NCBI RefSeq assembly: GCF_963666145.1
Contig: NZ_OY762614.1
Location: forward strand, 5,632,501 to 5,696,500
Source of the DNA: an uncultured Desulfobacter sp.
Lineage (GTDB): Bacteria; Desulfobacterota; Desulfobacteria; Desulfobacterales; Desulfobacteraceae
Length of the DNA stretch: 64,000 nt
Reading direction: 5' to 3'
Shown: piece by piece, positions 53,681 to 63,294 of the stretch
Layout: every line of letters begins with the position of its first letter
How positions within the stretch are numbered: position 1 is the stretch's first letter
The notes under the pieces: generated by a model
Databases searched by the model: none
Seen by the model: only the letters and a program-made list of their open reading frames with translations
What the model was told of the DNA's origin: nothing
Translations under genes and position numbers: made by a program

Positions 53681-54310
53681 ATGAAAGCAATCAGAACACT
53701 GGTTTTTTTTGTATGCATACTTTCTGCAATGTCTGTTTTCAGCCGGCCGGTCCGTGCTGACGAGGCCGCTTTGGCCACCCAGGCCCTCAAGGTCAAAATT
53801 GACGAGATCCTTGATGTGCTTAAAACCCCCGAACTTAAGGGGGATGAAAAAAAAGAGGTTCGCAGGCAAAAGATTCGTGACATTGTTCTGCAGAGTTTTG
53901 ATTTTGGGCGCATGGCCCAGTCCAGCCTCGGGAAATACTGGAGAGGAAGAACTCCGGAAGAAAAACAGGCTTTTACCGTTCGGTTCCAGCGTCTGATTGA
54001 AAATACCTATATTTCCAAACTTGAAACCTATACCAACGAACAGGTGGTATACCTTAATGAGCAACGCAAAACCAAACAGAACCGGGAGTACGCAAAAATT
54101 CAGACCCAGATTATTACGGCCGATGGTACTGAAATTCCCATTGCCTATATGATGTACCGGCAGGGAACAGAACCTTGGTTGGTGTTTGATATAAATATTG
54201 AAGGTGTCAGTATGGTTAATAATTACCGTTCCCAATTTGCTGAATTTCTTGGTCAAAAATCGTTTTCACAACTTCTTGAGGACATTGATGCAAAAAACAG
54301 TACCACCTAG
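53681..54310 (+). CDS. mlaC: MlaC-type phospholipid shuttle
   Basis: 209 residues with a signal peptide (ends VRA). Family features: the helical start ALKVKIDEILDVLK, FDFGRMAQSSLGKYWRGRTPEEKQ near 65, and a C-terminal VNNYRSQFAEFL ending. MlaC carries phospholipid between the outer-membrane and inner-membrane parts of the Mla system. The other mla genes are not here, unlike most operons. Confidence 0.9.
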   Translation: MKAIRTLVFFVCILSAMSVFSRPVRADEAALATQALKVKIDEILDVLKTPELKGDEKKEVRRQKIRDIVLQSFDFGRMAQSSLGKYWRGRTPEEKQAFTVRFQRLIENTYISKLETYTNEQVVYLNEQRKTKQNREYAKIQTQIITADGTEIPIAYMMYRQGTEPWLVFDINIEGVSMVNNYRSQFAEFLGQKSFSQLLEDIDAKNSTT

Positions 54311-54341
54311 TGTTTGAACATAAAATTTTTCATTTAAATCC

Positions 54342-54379
54342 ATGCCGGCCCGGGCGCAAACGGGCCGGCATTTTTTTTT
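54342..54379 (+). terminator. strong rho-independent terminator after mlaC
   Basis: ATGCCGGCCCG (54342-54352) pairs with 54361-54371, followed by a run of nine T. Confidence 0.95.
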
Positions 54380-54620
54380 CTGCACACGTTCCCATCAAAC
54401 TCTAATCAAATTTTAATTTTTGTATATTACCATTGTAAACTTAAGTATTGTGCCTTCGGACTGCGGGCAACACGTTAAATCGAGCAAAAACACTTTCCTT
54501 ATTAAAAGAATGACTGATGACAATGAAGAAATAATGGAGAAATAAAAGCGGTGTTGGATTGGGCATGCACATGGGTAGAACAAGAAAAAAGTGCAGAACA
54601 AAACACAAATCTAACGTTTG

Positions 54621-54640
54621 GTTAATATAATGTTAAAATA
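54621..54640 (+). promoter_or_regulatory. possible PhoB-type direct repeat upstream of pst
   Basis: In the AT-rich 428-base gap before pstC, GTTAA recurs at 54621 and 54632, an 11-base step that is the usual Pho-box period. The match to known Pho boxes is otherwise loose. No gene is visible in this gap. Confidence 0.25.
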
Positions 54641-54807
54641 AATCTAATAAATTTGACCAAGGTTATATAAAAAAGTGCTGTGTAAGCGGTGCGGAGCTTT
54701 TAATTTTTATTTGCAGGTATATCCTGGATGCTGATAGACCGGATCGGCCCAGGGCCGTTAATTTGAACATTTAACCACACAAGGATTCCAGATTTTAAGG
54801 AACGCGG

Positions 54808-56196
54808 ATGACATCGATTCATTTGATTGTAACATTTTTGGTGCTGATCCTTTTGGGCTTTTATATGGGCCGCAACAAGGCTATGGCCGTTTGCACAGCC
54901 CTGGGTGGGCCAAAGGCACTTCACTCTAGTCCCTTTTATTACGGGACGCTGACTGCCATCTGGTGTGCGGTGCCGGCATTGATCATTTTTTCGTTCTGGC
55001 TGTTTTTTAAATCCACCATCATCATGGATATAGTGGTTTCAGGACTACCTGATCAGATTCGGTCGCTGCCCGACACCCGCCTCAATCTTATCGTCAATGA
55101 TATCAAAAACGCTGTGTCCGGCCATAGTATGAGTGGCCGTAACAGTTCCGTCATTCTGGCCGCAGTCGAGCATTACAAAAGCCTTGAGATGTTGGCCCAG
55201 ACCGCGTTAAGCATCATCGTAACCGCAATTGGGCTGGTCGCCGTTGCCGGTGTCCGTTTGAAAATTACACCGAGGCTTCGGGCCAGAAATCATGTGGAAA
55301 AAATAGTTGAAATCCTGCTTATTGCCTGCGCGGCCCTGGTTGTTTTTACAACCCTATGCATTGTCATTTCCGTATTGTATGAAGCGATTCGGTTTTTTAA
55401 AATTGTGCCGGTACATCAATTTTTACTTGGATTTGACTGGAGTCCCCAAATGGCTGTTCATGCCGAGCAGATTGTCTCTTCCGGTTCATTCGGCGTTATT
55501 CCCATACTTTATGGCACCATGCTCATTGCCGGTGTTGCCCTCTGTGTCTCTGTGCCGTCAGGGCTTATGGCTGCTATATATCTGTCCGAATACGCTGGCA
55601 AAAAATTTCGTCGTATCGCCAAGCCCCTTTTGGGTATTTTGGGCAATATCCCCACGGTTGTTTACGGTTTTTTTGCAGTCCTTTTTGTGGCCCCGGCCAT
55701 TAAGCATGCGGGGGATATTTTAGGTATCCCGGTATCTTCGGCAAGTGCTTTGGCTGCCGGGGGGGTCATGGGAATGATGCTCCTGCCTTTTGTCGGCTCC
55801 TTGTGCGACGACGTGATTAATGCCGTGCCACAGTCGTTGCGCGACGGCGCCCTGAGTCTTGGATCCACCCCGAGTGAAACCATTGTAAATGTTGTGCTGC
55901 CCGCAGCCCTTCCCGGCATTGTGGGGGCGGTGCTGCTGGCCGTGTCCCGGGCCATCGGAGAGACCATGATTGTTGTAATGGCCGCCGGGTTGTCTGCGAA
56001 CATGACCGCAAATCCTTTACAGGCCGTCACAACGGTTACAGTGCAGATCGTCACATTGCTGGTGGGCGAGCAGGAATTTGACAACGCCAAGACCCTGGCT
56101 GCCTTTGCCCTGGGACTTGTACTGTTTGTTGTTACCGTGATTTTAAACATGGTGGCCTTCACGGTGGTCAGAAAATACAGGCGGCATCATGAATAA
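54808..56196 (+). CDS. pstC: phosphate ABC transporter permease PstC, long form
   Basis: 462 residues, about 150 longer than Escherichia coli PstC because of an added N-terminal region with two membrane helices (about 1-70) and a soluble loop (about 75-140). The core permease shows the EAA-type loop (DGALSLGSTPSETIVNVVLPAA near 350) and ILGNIPTVVYGFFAVLFVAP near 275. Inner-membrane channel subunit with PstA. Its stop overlaps the pstA start by eight bases. First gene of an operon ordered C-A-S-B. Confidence 0.93.
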   Translation: MTSIHLIVTFLVLILLGFYMGRNKAMAVCTALGGPKALHSSPFYYGTLTAIWCAVPALIIFSFWLFFKSTIIMDIVVSGLPDQIRSLPDTRLNLIVNDIKNAVSGHSMSGRNSSVILAAVEHYKSLEMLAQTALSIIVTAIGLVAVAGVRLKITPRLRARNHVEKIVEILLIACAALVVFTTLCIVISVLYEAIRFFKIVPVHQFLLGFDWSPQMAVHAEQIVSSGSFGVIPILYGTMLIAGVALCVSVPSGLMAAIYLSEYAGKKFRRIAKPLLGILGNIPTVVYGFFAVLFVAPAIKHAGDILGIPVSSASALAAGGVMGMMLLPFVGSLCDDVINAVPQSLRDGALSLGSTPSETIVNVVLPAALPGIVGAVLLAVSRAIGETMIVVMAAGLSANMTANPLQAVTTVTVQIVTLLVGEQEFDNAKTLAAFALGLVLFVVTVILNMVAFTVVRKYRRHHE

Positions 56197-57475
56197 TTTA
56201 AATAATGCACAGAAAAACGAAAGAACCATTGATATTGTCAAAAAAGGGTTGAAACGGCGCCGCCGCAAAGAACGCTGGTTTCGTCTGTTCGGCGGGGCTG
56301 CCGTTATGATCAGTTTGGGCTTTTTGTCATTATTGCTCATTTCTATTGTTTTTAATGGATATACAGCGTTTCAGCAGACCATGGTCCGGCTGGATGTTTT
56401 TTTGGATACCAAGGTCATAGACAAAAACGATCTTGCCGGTGCAAATTATTCAAAATTGATTCATGACAGTTTGCTGGCTGTTGCCCCGGATGTGACAACA
56501 TTTTCCGATAAGCGAAAGTTGTACGCAATGGTGAGTATTAACGCGGCCTTTATGCTCCAGGAGTTTGTGCAAAAAAATCGGGATGCGCTTGGAAATACCA
56601 TTCAGATATGGGTGCCGGCCGCTGCCGATGTGGACATGCTGTTCAAAGGCCATGTGGATTTAGACAAACCCCAGTCCCAGAGACGTATTGATGACCGGCA
56701 ACTTGCATGGGTGAACCTCCTGGCATCCCAAAAAAGGATTAAAAAGGTATTTAACAAGACCTTTTTCACCGCAGGCGATTCTAAAGAGCCAGAACTTGCC
56801 GGAATCCGCGGGGCGGTGTGGGGATCCTTTTACAGCCTTTTGGTCACACTATTCTTGGTGCTTCCCATTGGAATATCGGCTGCGGTGTACTTGGAAGAAT
56901 TTGCAGTTAAAAACAGGTGGACCTACCTTATTGAGATGAATATTAATAATCTGGCTGCTGTGCCATCCATTGTATTCGGGCTGCTGGGGCTGGCCGTTTT
57001 CTTGAATTTTTTTGGATTTCCCCGATCTTCCCCGGTTGTAAGCGGTCTGGTTTTGGCGTTGATGACGCTGCCGGCTGTTATTATCAGCAGTCGTTCCTCT
57101 TTAAAAGCTGTGCCGCCCAGTGTCCGTGAAGCAGGTCTCGGCATTGGTGCCTCCAAAGTCCAGTTGGTGGCGCATCATGTTATGCCCCAGGCCCTGCCGG
57201 GTATGATCACCGGAATTCTTTTTGCCATGTCCCGAGCCCTTGGGGAGGCGGCACCCCTTTTAATGATCGGTATGGTGGCCTTTATTGCAAATATTCCTGA
57301 CGGATTCACAGATCCTGCCACGGCCCTGCCCGTACAGATTTTTCTTTGGGCAGGCAATCCGGAACGGGCTTTTTTGGAAAAATCGTCAGCTGCCATCATG
57401 GTGCTTTTGTTTTTTTTGATTATCATGAACGGCACCGCTGTTATGTTAAGAAAAATATTTGAAAAAAATCAGTAA
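56189..57475 (+). CDS. pstA: phosphate ABC transporter permease PstA, long form
   Basis: 428 residues, about 130 more than usual; the extra part lies between the first helix and the core (about 55-195) and faces the periplasm. Core motifs include LEEFAVKNRWTYLIEMNINN near 230, AVPSIVFGLLGLAVF near 255 and the EAA loop REAGLGIGASKVQLVAHHVMPQA near 312. Pairs with PstC. The long inserts in both permeases seem matched and are known in other deltaproteobacterial Pst systems. Confidence 0.92.
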   Translation: MNNLNNAQKNERTIDIVKKGLKRRRRKERWFRLFGGAAVMISLGFLSLLLISIVFNGYTAFQQTMVRLDVFLDTKVIDKNDLAGANYSKLIHDSLLAVAPDVTTFSDKRKLYAMVSINAAFMLQEFVQKNRDALGNTIQIWVPAAADVDMLFKGHVDLDKPQSQRRIDDRQLAWVNLLASQKRIKKVFNKTFFTAGDSKEPELAGIRGAVWGSFYSLLVTLFLVLPIGISAAVYLEEFAVKNRWTYLIEMNINNLAAVPSIVFGLLGLAVFLNFFGFPRSSPVVSGLVLALMTLPAVIISSRSSLKAVPPSVREAGLGIGASKVQLVAHHVMPQALPGMITGILFAMSRALGEAAPLLMIGMVAFIANIPDGFTDPATALPVQIFLWAGNPERAFLEKSSAAIMVLLFFLIIMNGTAVMLRKIFEKNQ

Positions 57476-57519
57476 GACCCAATCCTATTATTGTACAATG
57501 CGTATTGCAGGAGTTGCCT

Positions 57520-58587
57520 ATGAAAAAATTGAACGTTGCTTTGATTGCCTTGGTCTATCTGCTGAGTTTGGGAACACGTTCGGCAAGCGCCGATGCTGCA
57601 AGGGACTATATCTCCATTGTCGGATCTTCAACCATTTATCCTTTTGCCACTGTGGTTGCAGAAAATTTTGGAAAGAAAACACATTTTAAAGTGCCGAAAA
57701 TTGAATCCACAGGATCAGGAGGTGGCCATAAGCTTTTTGGTGCCGGCATTGGTGTCAGGTATCCGGATATTACCAACGCCTCGTCCCGGATTACCAGAAG
57801 CCAGTTGATAAACGATTTTAAAAATGGTGTCAAAGATGTTGTTGAGGTCAAAATCGGTTATGACGGCATTGTTGTTGCAAATTCCAAACATACCCAGGTG
57901 TATCGATTGACCCGAAGGGATCTGTTTCTGGGGTTGGCAAAGCAGGTTCCTGTGCCGGGGGATGTCGGTGTCTTACAGCCAAATCCCTATGCAAACTGGC
58001 ACCAGATAAATCCTTCTCTTCCTGCCGTCAACATTGAGGTGCTTGGCCCCCCGCCGACCTCGGGGACCCGTGATGCGTTTATGACACTGGCCATGGAGGG
58101 CGGGGCAAATACATTTGCTTGGATCAATCAATTGAAAAAATCAGATAAAAAGAGATACAAGGTGATCTGTCACACCATCCGGGAAGACGGGGCCTATATT
58201 GAGGCCGGGGAGAATGACAACCTGATCGTGGAAAAATTGATCAAATCCGATAACACCTTAGGTGTTTTTGGGTTTTCTTTTCTGGACCAGAACAGTGATC
58301 GGCTCCAGGGCGCTTTTATTGACGGTGTGCAGCCGACATTTGAATCCATTGCCGATGCAGGCTATCCGTTGTCGCGCCCCTTGTATGTTTATGTCAAAAA
58401 GGCCCATGTCGACAGCATCCCCGGAATGAGAGCGTTTCTGGATGAGTTCACCAATGAAAATACCTGGGGGGATGAGGGCTACCTGACAACCAAGGGGCTG
58501 ATTCCCATGCCGCCAAAGGAGCGCCGGCATTATAGAAAAGTTGCTAAGGACCTGATCCCTTTAACCTTGGATGATCTCAATTATTAG
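57520..58587 (+). CDS. pstS: phosphate-binding protein PstS
   Basis: 355 residues from the ATG at 57520, which follows GGAG; the frame also opens at 57505. Signal peptide ends ASA. Phosphate-binding motifs SIVGSSTIYPFA near 32 and the loop SGTRDAF near 180 are present. It captures phosphate in the periplasm and delivers it to PstCA. The gene sits after the permeases instead of first. Confidence 0.93.
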   Translation: MKKLNVALIALVYLLSLGTRSASADAARDYISIVGSSTIYPFATVVAENFGKKTHFKVPKIESTGSGGGHKLFGAGIGVRYPDITNASSRITRSQLINDFKNGVKDVVEVKIGYDGIVVANSKHTQVYRLTRRDLFLGLAKQVPVPGDVGVLQPNPYANWHQINPSLPAVNIEVLGPPPTSGTRDAFMTLAMEGGANTFAWINQLKKSDKKRYKVICHTIREDGAYIEAGENDNLIVEKLIKSDNTLGVFGFSFLDQNSDRLQGAFIDGVQPTFESIADAGYPLSRPLYVYVKKAHVDSIPGMRAFLDEFTNENTWGDEGYLTTKGLIPMPPKERRHYRKVAKDLIPLTLDDLNY

Positions 58588-58671
58588 CCATTCCCGGCTT
58601 TAACCCACAACAACGGTTGAAAGGTCCGGATGACCACACAGATTTTCTTAAAAGGATAGATACAAATAAAA

Positions 58672-59529
58672 ATGAAAGAGGAACAAATAACCGATCATCC
58701 ACCCAAAAGGCCCGGGCGAGGTCCGCTGATTGAGCGCACGGAGCGCACAACCGTGGGGCAGGCGGCGGTTGACAATCCTAAAATGAGCTGCCAGAACCTT
58801 GCGGTTTATTACGACTCCAGAAAAGTCATCAGCAATATTTCCCTGGACATCGGCCGCAACGAAGTCCTTGCCATGATCGGGCCTTCGGGGTGCGGTAAAT
58901 CGACTTTTTTGCGCTGTTTGAACCGGATGAACGATACCATCGAAGGATGTCAGGTGACCGGGCAGGTCATCATGGATGGAAAAAATATATATGACAGCGA
59001 CGTGGATGTGGTGCCGCTAAGGGCCCAGGTGGGAATGGTATTCCAAAAGCCCAATCCTTTTCCCAAATCCATTTACAACAACATTGCCTATGGTGCAAGA
59101 ATCCACGGCCTTGTCCAGACCCGTGATGAGACCGACGAGCTGGTTGTGGGCGCTTTGAAACGTGCAGGTCTTTGGGGAGAAGTCAAAGATCGGCTGAAGA
59201 TGCCGGGAACAAGTCTGTCCGGCGGGCAGCAGCAGCGTTTATGCATCGCAAGGGCCATTGCAGTGGATCCGGAGGTGATTCTCATGGATGAACCCTGTTC
59301 CTCTCTGGATCCCATTGCGACTGCCATTATCGAAGAACTCATTGATGATCTCAAGCAAAATTACACCATCGCCATTGTGACCCACTCCATGCAGCAGGCA
59401 TCCCGAATCTCCCAGCGTACCGCCTATTTCCACAAGGGAGATCTCATTGAAGTGGGACCCACGGACCAGTTGTTCTTAAATCCGCTGCACCAGCTCACCG
59501 AGGATTATATCACCGGTCGGTTTGAATAG
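58672..59529 (+). CDS. pstB: phosphate ABC transporter ATPase PstB
   Basis: 285 residues. Walker A GPSGCGKS at 70-77, the Q loop VGMVFQKPNPFP near 120, signature LSGGQQQR near 183, and Walker B VILMDEPCSSLDP. A 35-residue charged N-terminal extension precedes the ABC fold. No phoU follows, although phoU usually does; the next 237 bases hold no gene. Confidence 0.95.
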   Translation: MKEEQITDHPPKRPGRGPLIERTERTTVGQAAVDNPKMSCQNLAVYYDSRKVISNISLDIGRNEVLAMIGPSGCGKSTFLRCLNRMNDTIEGCQVTGQVIMDGKNIYDSDVDVVPLRAQVGMVFQKPNPFPKSIYNNIAYGARIHGLVQTRDETDELVVGALKRAGLWGEVKDRLKMPGTSLSGGQQQRLCIARAIAVDPEVILMDEPCSSLDPIATAIIEELIDDLKQNYTIAIVTHSMQQASRISQRTAYFHKGDLIEVGPTDQLFLNPLHQLTEDYITGRFE

Positions 59530-59766
59530 GGATGACACAACTTTGCCTGAGACAAAAACGTATGGAACATCTTTTTTGCCCAATTGCGTACACCGCGTAT
59601 CAGGCACTCTATTATATCATTGGTAAATGTGCTACAGTGCACAAAACTATTTGACCTTACCAAATCAGATGGTATAAAAATTGCTGATTTGGATAGGCAT
59701 TCAGCATGAAAATGGTTTACTTGATACTGAATAAAAGGATAACACCAGCAAAGGAGGTAGTACTAA

Positions 59767-60228
59767 ATGAACTTTAAATCCGTAGATGAGATTCTGCAAT
59801 TTGCCATTGACAGAGAAAAAGACGCTGTTGATTTTTATGCATCTTTCGCCCAGGAGGCACCCTCTGAAGCATTGAAACAAACGTTCATGGATTTTTCCAA
59901 AGAGGAACAAAAACATGTGACGCTGCTTTCCGATATTTCCGGAAACAAGGAGATGATCGACAGTTATGAGCTGACAACAATTCCTGATCTGAAAATAAGC
60001 AACTACATGGTCGAGACCGAATACGAAAAAGGCATGCCCATGCCCGAAGTTTTGAAACTGGCCATGAAAAGAGAGGAAAAATCAGTCAAGCTGTATCAGG
60101 TACTCGGGGAAAAAACCGATAATGCCGATGCAAAAAAACTGTTTCAGATCCTTGTTCAGGAAGAGTCCAAACATAAACTCGGCCTGGAATCCATGTATGA
60201 TGATTATCTGGCTGACAACGAAGGATAA
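59767..60228 (+). CDS. ferritin-like (rubrerythrin-type) diiron protein
   Basis: 153 residues preceded by AAAGGAGG. A four-helix bundle is suggested by repeated E-x6-Y and E-E-x-x-H patterns: FAIDREKDAVDFYAS near 12, FSKEEQKHVTLL near 42, AMKREEKSVKLYQVL near 98, and LVQEESKHKLGLE near 126, which give a diiron ligand set. It has no rubredoxin-like tail. Probable role in peroxide detoxification or iron handling in an anaerobe. Confidence 0.88.
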   Translation: MNFKSVDEILQFAIDREKDAVDFYASFAQEAPSEALKQTFMDFSKEEQKHVTLLSDISGNKEMIDSYELTTIPDLKISNYMVETEYEKGMPMPEVLKLAMKREEKSVKLYQVLGEKTDNADAKKLFQILVQEESKHKLGLESMYDDYLADNEG

Positions 60229-60274
60229 TTTTTTGACCCTGATCCAAAACTAAAGAACAACGCCAAGGCGGAGT

Positions 60275-61066
60275 ATGGGAAACAAAAAGCAATTAAAGTT
60301 GATTTCTTGGAATGTGAACGGGCTTCGTGCGGTTTTAAAAAAGGATTTTTTCGATTCTGTAACGGCGATGGACCCCGATATTCTTATGCTCCAGGAGACA
60401 AAACTTCAGGAGGATCAGCGCAGTGACCCCATGATTCGGTTTGGCGATTATGAGAGTTTTTGGAATTATTCAGCCGTTAAAAAGGGGTACTCCGGTGTTG
60501 TCTCTTACACGCGGATTCCTCCTGATGCTGTGACCACCAATTTTGGAAAAAGCGAGTATGACGGTGAAGGTCGTGTCGTTAGAATGGATTTTGAACGGTT
60601 TGTTCTGTTTAATATCTATTTTCCCAACGGCCAGATGAACGATGAAAGACTTTCCTATAAATTAGCGTTTTATGAATGGTTCCTTGATTATGCCCAAAAA
60701 TTAAGAGATGAGGGAAAATCAATCATCGTCACCGGTGATTTTAACACGGCCCACAACGAAATCGATCTGAAAAACCCTGGACCAAACAGTACACGGTCCG
60801 GGTTTTTAAGGATTGAGCGGGATGTGCTGGATAAAATGGTGGATATGGGATATGTGGACACCTTTCGACATTTTTACCCTGAAACGGTGAAATATTCGTG
60901 GTGGTCCTACCGTTTCAATGCAAGAAAAAATAACGCGGGGTGGCGCATCGATTATTTTTTTGTCACCCGCGATCTCATTGAAAGCGGTGTTGTAAAAGAC
61001 GCATTTATCGACAATGATATCTTTGGTTCTGATCATTGCCCGGTCGGATTGGTGGTTGACGTGTAA
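60275..61066 (+). CDS. xthA: exodeoxyribonuclease III / AP endonuclease
   Basis: 263 residues of the EEP fold. Motifs: ISWNVNGLRAVLKK near 6, MLQETKLQ near 33, GDFNTAHNEIDL near 150, and GSDHCPV near 250 (catalytic Asp-His). Acts in base excision repair at abasic sites. Forty-six bases after the ferritin-like gene; shared oxidative-stress theme. Confidence 0.95.
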   Translation: MGNKKQLKLISWNVNGLRAVLKKDFFDSVTAMDPDILMLQETKLQEDQRSDPMIRFGDYESFWNYSAVKKGYSGVVSYTRIPPDAVTTNFGKSEYDGEGRVVRMDFERFVLFNIYFPNGQMNDERLSYKLAFYEWFLDYAQKLRDEGKSIIVTGDFNTAHNEIDLKNPGPNSTRSGFLRIERDVLDKMVDMGYVDTFRHFYPETVKYSWWSYRFNARKNNAGWRIDYFFVTRDLIESGVVKDAFIDNDIFGSDHCPVGLVVDV

Positions 61067-61090
61067 ACGCTTAACCACATCCTAATACTG

Positions 61091-61128
61091 AAAACGCCCT
61101 GTCCGGCACATATCGGACAGGGCGTTTT
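61091..61128. terminator. bidirectional terminator between xthA and FTR
   Basis: A perfect 15-bp stem (61091-61105 with 61114-61128, 8-base loop) beginning AAAA and ending TTTT works for both converging genes. Confidence 0.92.
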
Positions 61129-61189
61129 CGTTTCCAGTGGTCGAGTAAAAAAAATTAAACATAGCAGCTTTTTGTCGGCGAAACCGGTT

Positions 61190-61519
61190 TTATAGTATTT
61201 TTTCTACCGGCCGCCTTTCGGGCACAAAGTCGGGCACCATCTCAAGGTTGTGCACCTTTTCTGATACATAAAGTCCGCAGTAACAGGCCCCGAATTCTTC
61301 CATATCCGGCTTACGGTACTCGCAGGGACAAATAATGTCCTTGTCGTGCTCTCTGTCTCCACAGGCCAGACGGCAGGGACAGGCCATGTAACCGTATCTT
61401 TCCCTGTTGAGCTGAAGACTTTCGAGCAGTTCAAATACCAGGTCCTTATCCTTGTTAAAAAATGCGCCCTGTTTCTCCTGTGATTTTTTGAGTGCCTCAT
61501 AAAGCTGTTCTGTGTTCAT
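61190..61519 (-). CDS. ferredoxin:thioredoxin reductase catalytic-subunit-like protein
   Basis: 109 residues. Contains CPCRLACG near 47-54, CPCEYR near 64-69 and CYCGLY near 79-84, the characteristic cysteine arrangement for the 4Fe-4S cluster with the redox-active disulfide. In anaerobes such proteins reduce thioredoxin or glutaredoxin-like partners with electrons from ferredoxin. Its start overlaps the stop of the glutaredoxin-like gene by four bases, so the pair forms one operon. Confidence 0.93.
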   Translation of the reverse strand: MNTEQLYEALKKSQEKQGAFFNKDKDLVFELLESLQLNRERYGYMACPCRLACGDREHDKDIICPCEYRKPDMEEFGACYCGLYVSEKVHNLEMVPDFVPERRPVEKIL

Positions 61520-61779
61520 TCGTTTATTCCCAATGCTTTTTTAATATCATTTTGTTTGTTGCCGACAATTACGGTATTTTTGTCTATTTCAATGGTGGGA
61601 AAAGAGCATCTTGGGTTCAATTCTTTTATTTCTTTTAGAATTTCTTTTCTTTCATCCCCCTTAAGGTCGTCAACCTGCACGTATTCATATTTAATATTGT
61701 AGTCGTCGAACAGCTTTCTGGTTGCTCTGCAGTGGCTGCAGGTACTTAATCCGTATAGTTTGGGGATACAATTATCCAT
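61516..61779 (-). CDS. glutaredoxin-like protein
   Basis: 87 residues. Active site CSHC near 14-17, cis-proline in CSFPTIEID near 58. Fold and length fit small glutaredoxin/NrdH-type proteins. Coupled to the FTR-like gene, it is probably the electron acceptor. Confidence 0.9.
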   Translation of the reverse strand: MDNCIPKLYGLSTCSHCRATRKLFDDYNIKYEYVQVDDLKGDERKEILKEIKELNPRCSFPTIEIDKNTVIVGNKQNDIKKALGINE

Positions 61780-62490
61780 TTAAGATCAACTCCTTTATAT
61801 ATAAATCAATTTTCTTTTGTGTGTCATTCATATTACCAATAACTCACCAGCCATTGCCGGTAACTTATATTAAGCACATATTATGCCTGGTCAAATTTTG
61901 ATGTCAACGTTCAATTTTTTTTGTGCTGCGCTCGCTTTTTTAGAATTTTATAGGCGAAATGGTTCGCGGGTAACGTGTCATAATTTCGCGTGCAGGTGTG
62001 AAAACCGTCACCTGATTTCGCATTGTTTTTCAAGATGTCGTGAAAAAAGCTTTGGTCGTTTCGGTGAATCCATGGCGCGTCAATGGGTTGCCTTGTTCGC
62101 AAGACAGGGAATTGCAGGATATTTTTAATATAAAATTGATTTTTTCTCTTGCTTTTTGTTTTTGTGTTTTTTATATTCGTAGAAATTCTTTCATGAAATA
62201 TCAAACAGAAAAAAAACTTACGAAAAATTAATTTACAATCAGGTTTTGTTATGTATCGTCAATGATATGTCTTGAGATACGTCTTGATGAGACATATATG
62301 TGTTAACGCTATCCTTTTGTGGCGAGCTTGTTAACATATATTTCCGGTTAAATCTTAATATCGGCAATATACTGCTGCAAATTCGCAAATAAATAAATGA
62401 TGGTATTGTTTTTGCAAAATTTCTGCATTAGATTAATGATCGGGTTTGGATGCTTTTGACCAATCCCGGCTGAATTAAGGAGGCAAAAAG
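61780..62490. other. 711-base region with no convincing gene
   Basis: Short open frames exist on both strands (longest 97 codons, 61911-62204 minus) but none has a ribosome site or recognisable protein features. The segment near 61910-62160 is less AT-rich than its flanks. It could be a decayed gene or a regulatory region; I cannot tell. Confidence 0.5.
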
Positions 62491-62718
62491 ATGACTAAAG
62501 TGATTGCATACAAGAAGGCGGAAAGCCGGTCAGAAAAAAAACGGGCTCCTTTTTATGGTGCGATTAAGTCTGAAAATGAAATTTATTTTCAAATAGCCTC
62601 TTTATTCCGGGAGGCAACCAAAGGCCGCAGACAATTATCCGGGCAAATGCTTGAGCAGATGCTAAAGGCAAAACAAGCCAATAGCTTCGGCAATGCGTCT
62701 GCATTCAACCCGTATTGA
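62491..62718 (+). CDS. small basic unknown protein
   Basis: 75 residues after an AAGGAGG site. Lysine- and arginine-rich N-terminus (YKKAESRSEKKRAPF), then a helix-like segment (YFQIASLFREATKGRRQLSG). No cysteine, no membrane segment. It precedes the desulfoferrodoxin gene by 73 bases in the same direction and may be co-transcribed. Function unknown. Confidence 0.6.
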   Translation: MTKVIAYKKAESRSEKKRAPFYGAIKSENEIYFQIASLFREATKGRRQLSGQMLEQMLKAKQANSFGNASAFNPY

Positions 62719-62791
62719 CGATGGCAGGGTCATAAACTGGCTCTCACAGACTGCGGATCAAAAAATTTTTAAAACAAAAGGAGTGTTATCA

Positions 62792-63172
62792 ATGGCTGAA
62801 AAAATGGGAATTTATAAGTGTCAAAAATGCGGCAACATTGTTCAGGTTCTTCATGGTGAACAACCGCCGGCAACCTGCTGCGGAAAACCCATGGATCGCC
62901 TGGTGGCCAACACAGTTGACGCCGCTAAAGAAAAGCATGTTCCCGTACTTGAGAAAATAGAAGGTGGTTACAAAGTGTCTGTGGGCAGTGTTGCCCATCC
63001 CATGACAAAAGAACATTATATTGAATGGATTGAACTTGTATCCTGTGACGGTGCATATGTTCAACGCATGATGCTCAAACCGGATGCGGCCCCCGAAGCG
63101 GTTTTTAAATGCGATTCAGACAAAGTTGAAGCCATGGCTTATTGCAATCTTCACGGACTGTGGAAAGCTTAA
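62792..63172 (+). CDS. dfx: desulfoferrodoxin (superoxide reductase, 2Fe type)
   Basis: 126 residues from the ATG at 62792 with AAAAGGAG upstream. The N-terminal desulforedoxin-like centre uses C10, C13, C29 and C30. The catalytic centre shows KHVPVLEK, VAHPMTKEHYIEWIEL and the late CNLHGLW, giving the His4-Cys ligands. It reduces superoxide without making oxygen, standard defence of anaerobic sulfate reducers. Confidence 0.96.
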   Translation: MAEKMGIYKCQKCGNIVQVLHGEQPPATCCGKPMDRLVANTVDAAKEKHVPVLEKIEGGYKVSVGSVAHPMTKEHYIEWIELVSCDGAYVQRMMLKPDAAPEAVFKCDSDKVEAMAYCNLHGLWKA

Positions 63173-63248
63173 AAATTGTAAGATCAAAAGTTTTTTTGGA
63201 TAAAACCAGGCCTCTGTAAACCCGGAAAACTCTGGTTTTCCCATATTA

Positions 63249-63294
63249 AACGGCCCGCTGTCTTTGCAATTAAAGACAGCGGGCCGTTTTGTTT
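63249..63294 (+). terminator. strong terminator after desulfoferrodoxin
   Basis: A perfect 17-bp stem (63249-63265 with 63272-63288, loop 6) followed by TTGTTT. A weaker AAAACCAG/CTGGTTTT pairing lies just upstream. The rest of 63173-63562 shows no gene. Confidence 0.9.

Noticed and set aside
61911..62204. 97-codon open frame on the minus strand
   Set aside because: No ribosome site, odd composition, no recognisable family; probably chance or a decayed gene.
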